Below, piece after piece: positions 4,983 to 5,011 of a stretch of DNA of 5,011 bases. The notes under the pieces are model-generated. The model had not been told where the DNA came from. It ran no database searches and was given only the letters and a program-made list of their open reading frames with translations. The stretch's first letter is position 1; every line of letters begins with the position of its first letter. The DNA lies in the NCBI GenBank assembly GCA_001797415.1, contig MGPL01000091.1, forward strand, positions 1-5,011, in the 5' to 3' direction. This DNA is from Deltaproteobacteria bacterium GWA2_55_10. Lineage in GTDB: Bacteria; Desulfobacterota; GWC2-55-46. The position numbers and the translations under genes were made by a program.

Positions 4983-5011
4983 TCAATGTCTGAAGTGCCT
5001 TACGCCCGTGA
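4983..5011 (-). CDS. purH: Extreme C-terminus of PurH (AICAR transformylase / IMP cyclohydrolase), partial
   Basis: The last eight complete codons before a TGA at 4985-4983 read TGVRHFRH. The ending (T)G-x-RHFRH is the characteristic C-terminus of bifunctional PurH, which formylates AICAR and closes the ring to IMP, the last two steps of the pathway. The rest of the gene lies beyond the window. Although only a few residues are visible, their match to the family ending, the strand, and the position directly upstream of purD (a common purH-purD order) agree. The stop codon lies at the edge of repeat copy 2. Confidence 0.8.

Overview
The window looks like a core-chromosome segment of a flagellated, roughly 55% GC Gram-negative bacterium. 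A deltaproteobacterial-type organism (or a related lineage) is my best guess, from the gene mix and the style of the repeats, but no single gene settles the taxonomy. No plasmid, phage, transposase or CRISPR signal is visible. Most of the DNA encodes housekeeping enzymes.

Left part (1-1875): a partial minus-strand gene at 1-381 encodes the N-terminus of a membrane-anchored sensory protein, probably a methyl-accepting chemotaxis protein. It has a good housekeeping promoter (TTGAAA-N17-TATAAC) and a strong Shine-Dalgarno. Divergent to it, across 171 bp, is rsmB (16S rRNA m5C967 methyltransferase) on the plus strand. Its best start is a TTG at 553, which gives 440 residues.

Middle (1872-2300): rsmB converges on a small FlgC-like rod-family gene (113 aa, minus strand), and their stop codons overlap by 4 bp. 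Upstream of the small gene is a near-consensus flagellar sigma-28 promoter (TAAAG-N15-GCCGATAA). This ties it to the flagellar regulon although no other rod gene is present.

Right part (2301-5011): a minus-strand set in transcription order purH (only its last eight codons, at the window edge), purD, purE, tsaC. PurD makes GAR early in IMP synthesis, PurE rearranges N5-CAIR to CAIR, and PurH performs the last two steps. TsaC makes threonylcarbamoyl-AMP for the t6A37 tRNA modification and follows purE by 3 nt, so it is probably translationally coupled.

The most interesting structure is a pair of related imperfect palindromes. One copy (about 99 bp) lies at the purD-purE junction and one (about 138 bp) fills the purH-purD junction. 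The first supplies the last two codons and the stop of purD. In mRNA it would fold into a long stem, so the repeats may affect processing or relative expression of the pur genes. I saw no clearly new multi-gene system.
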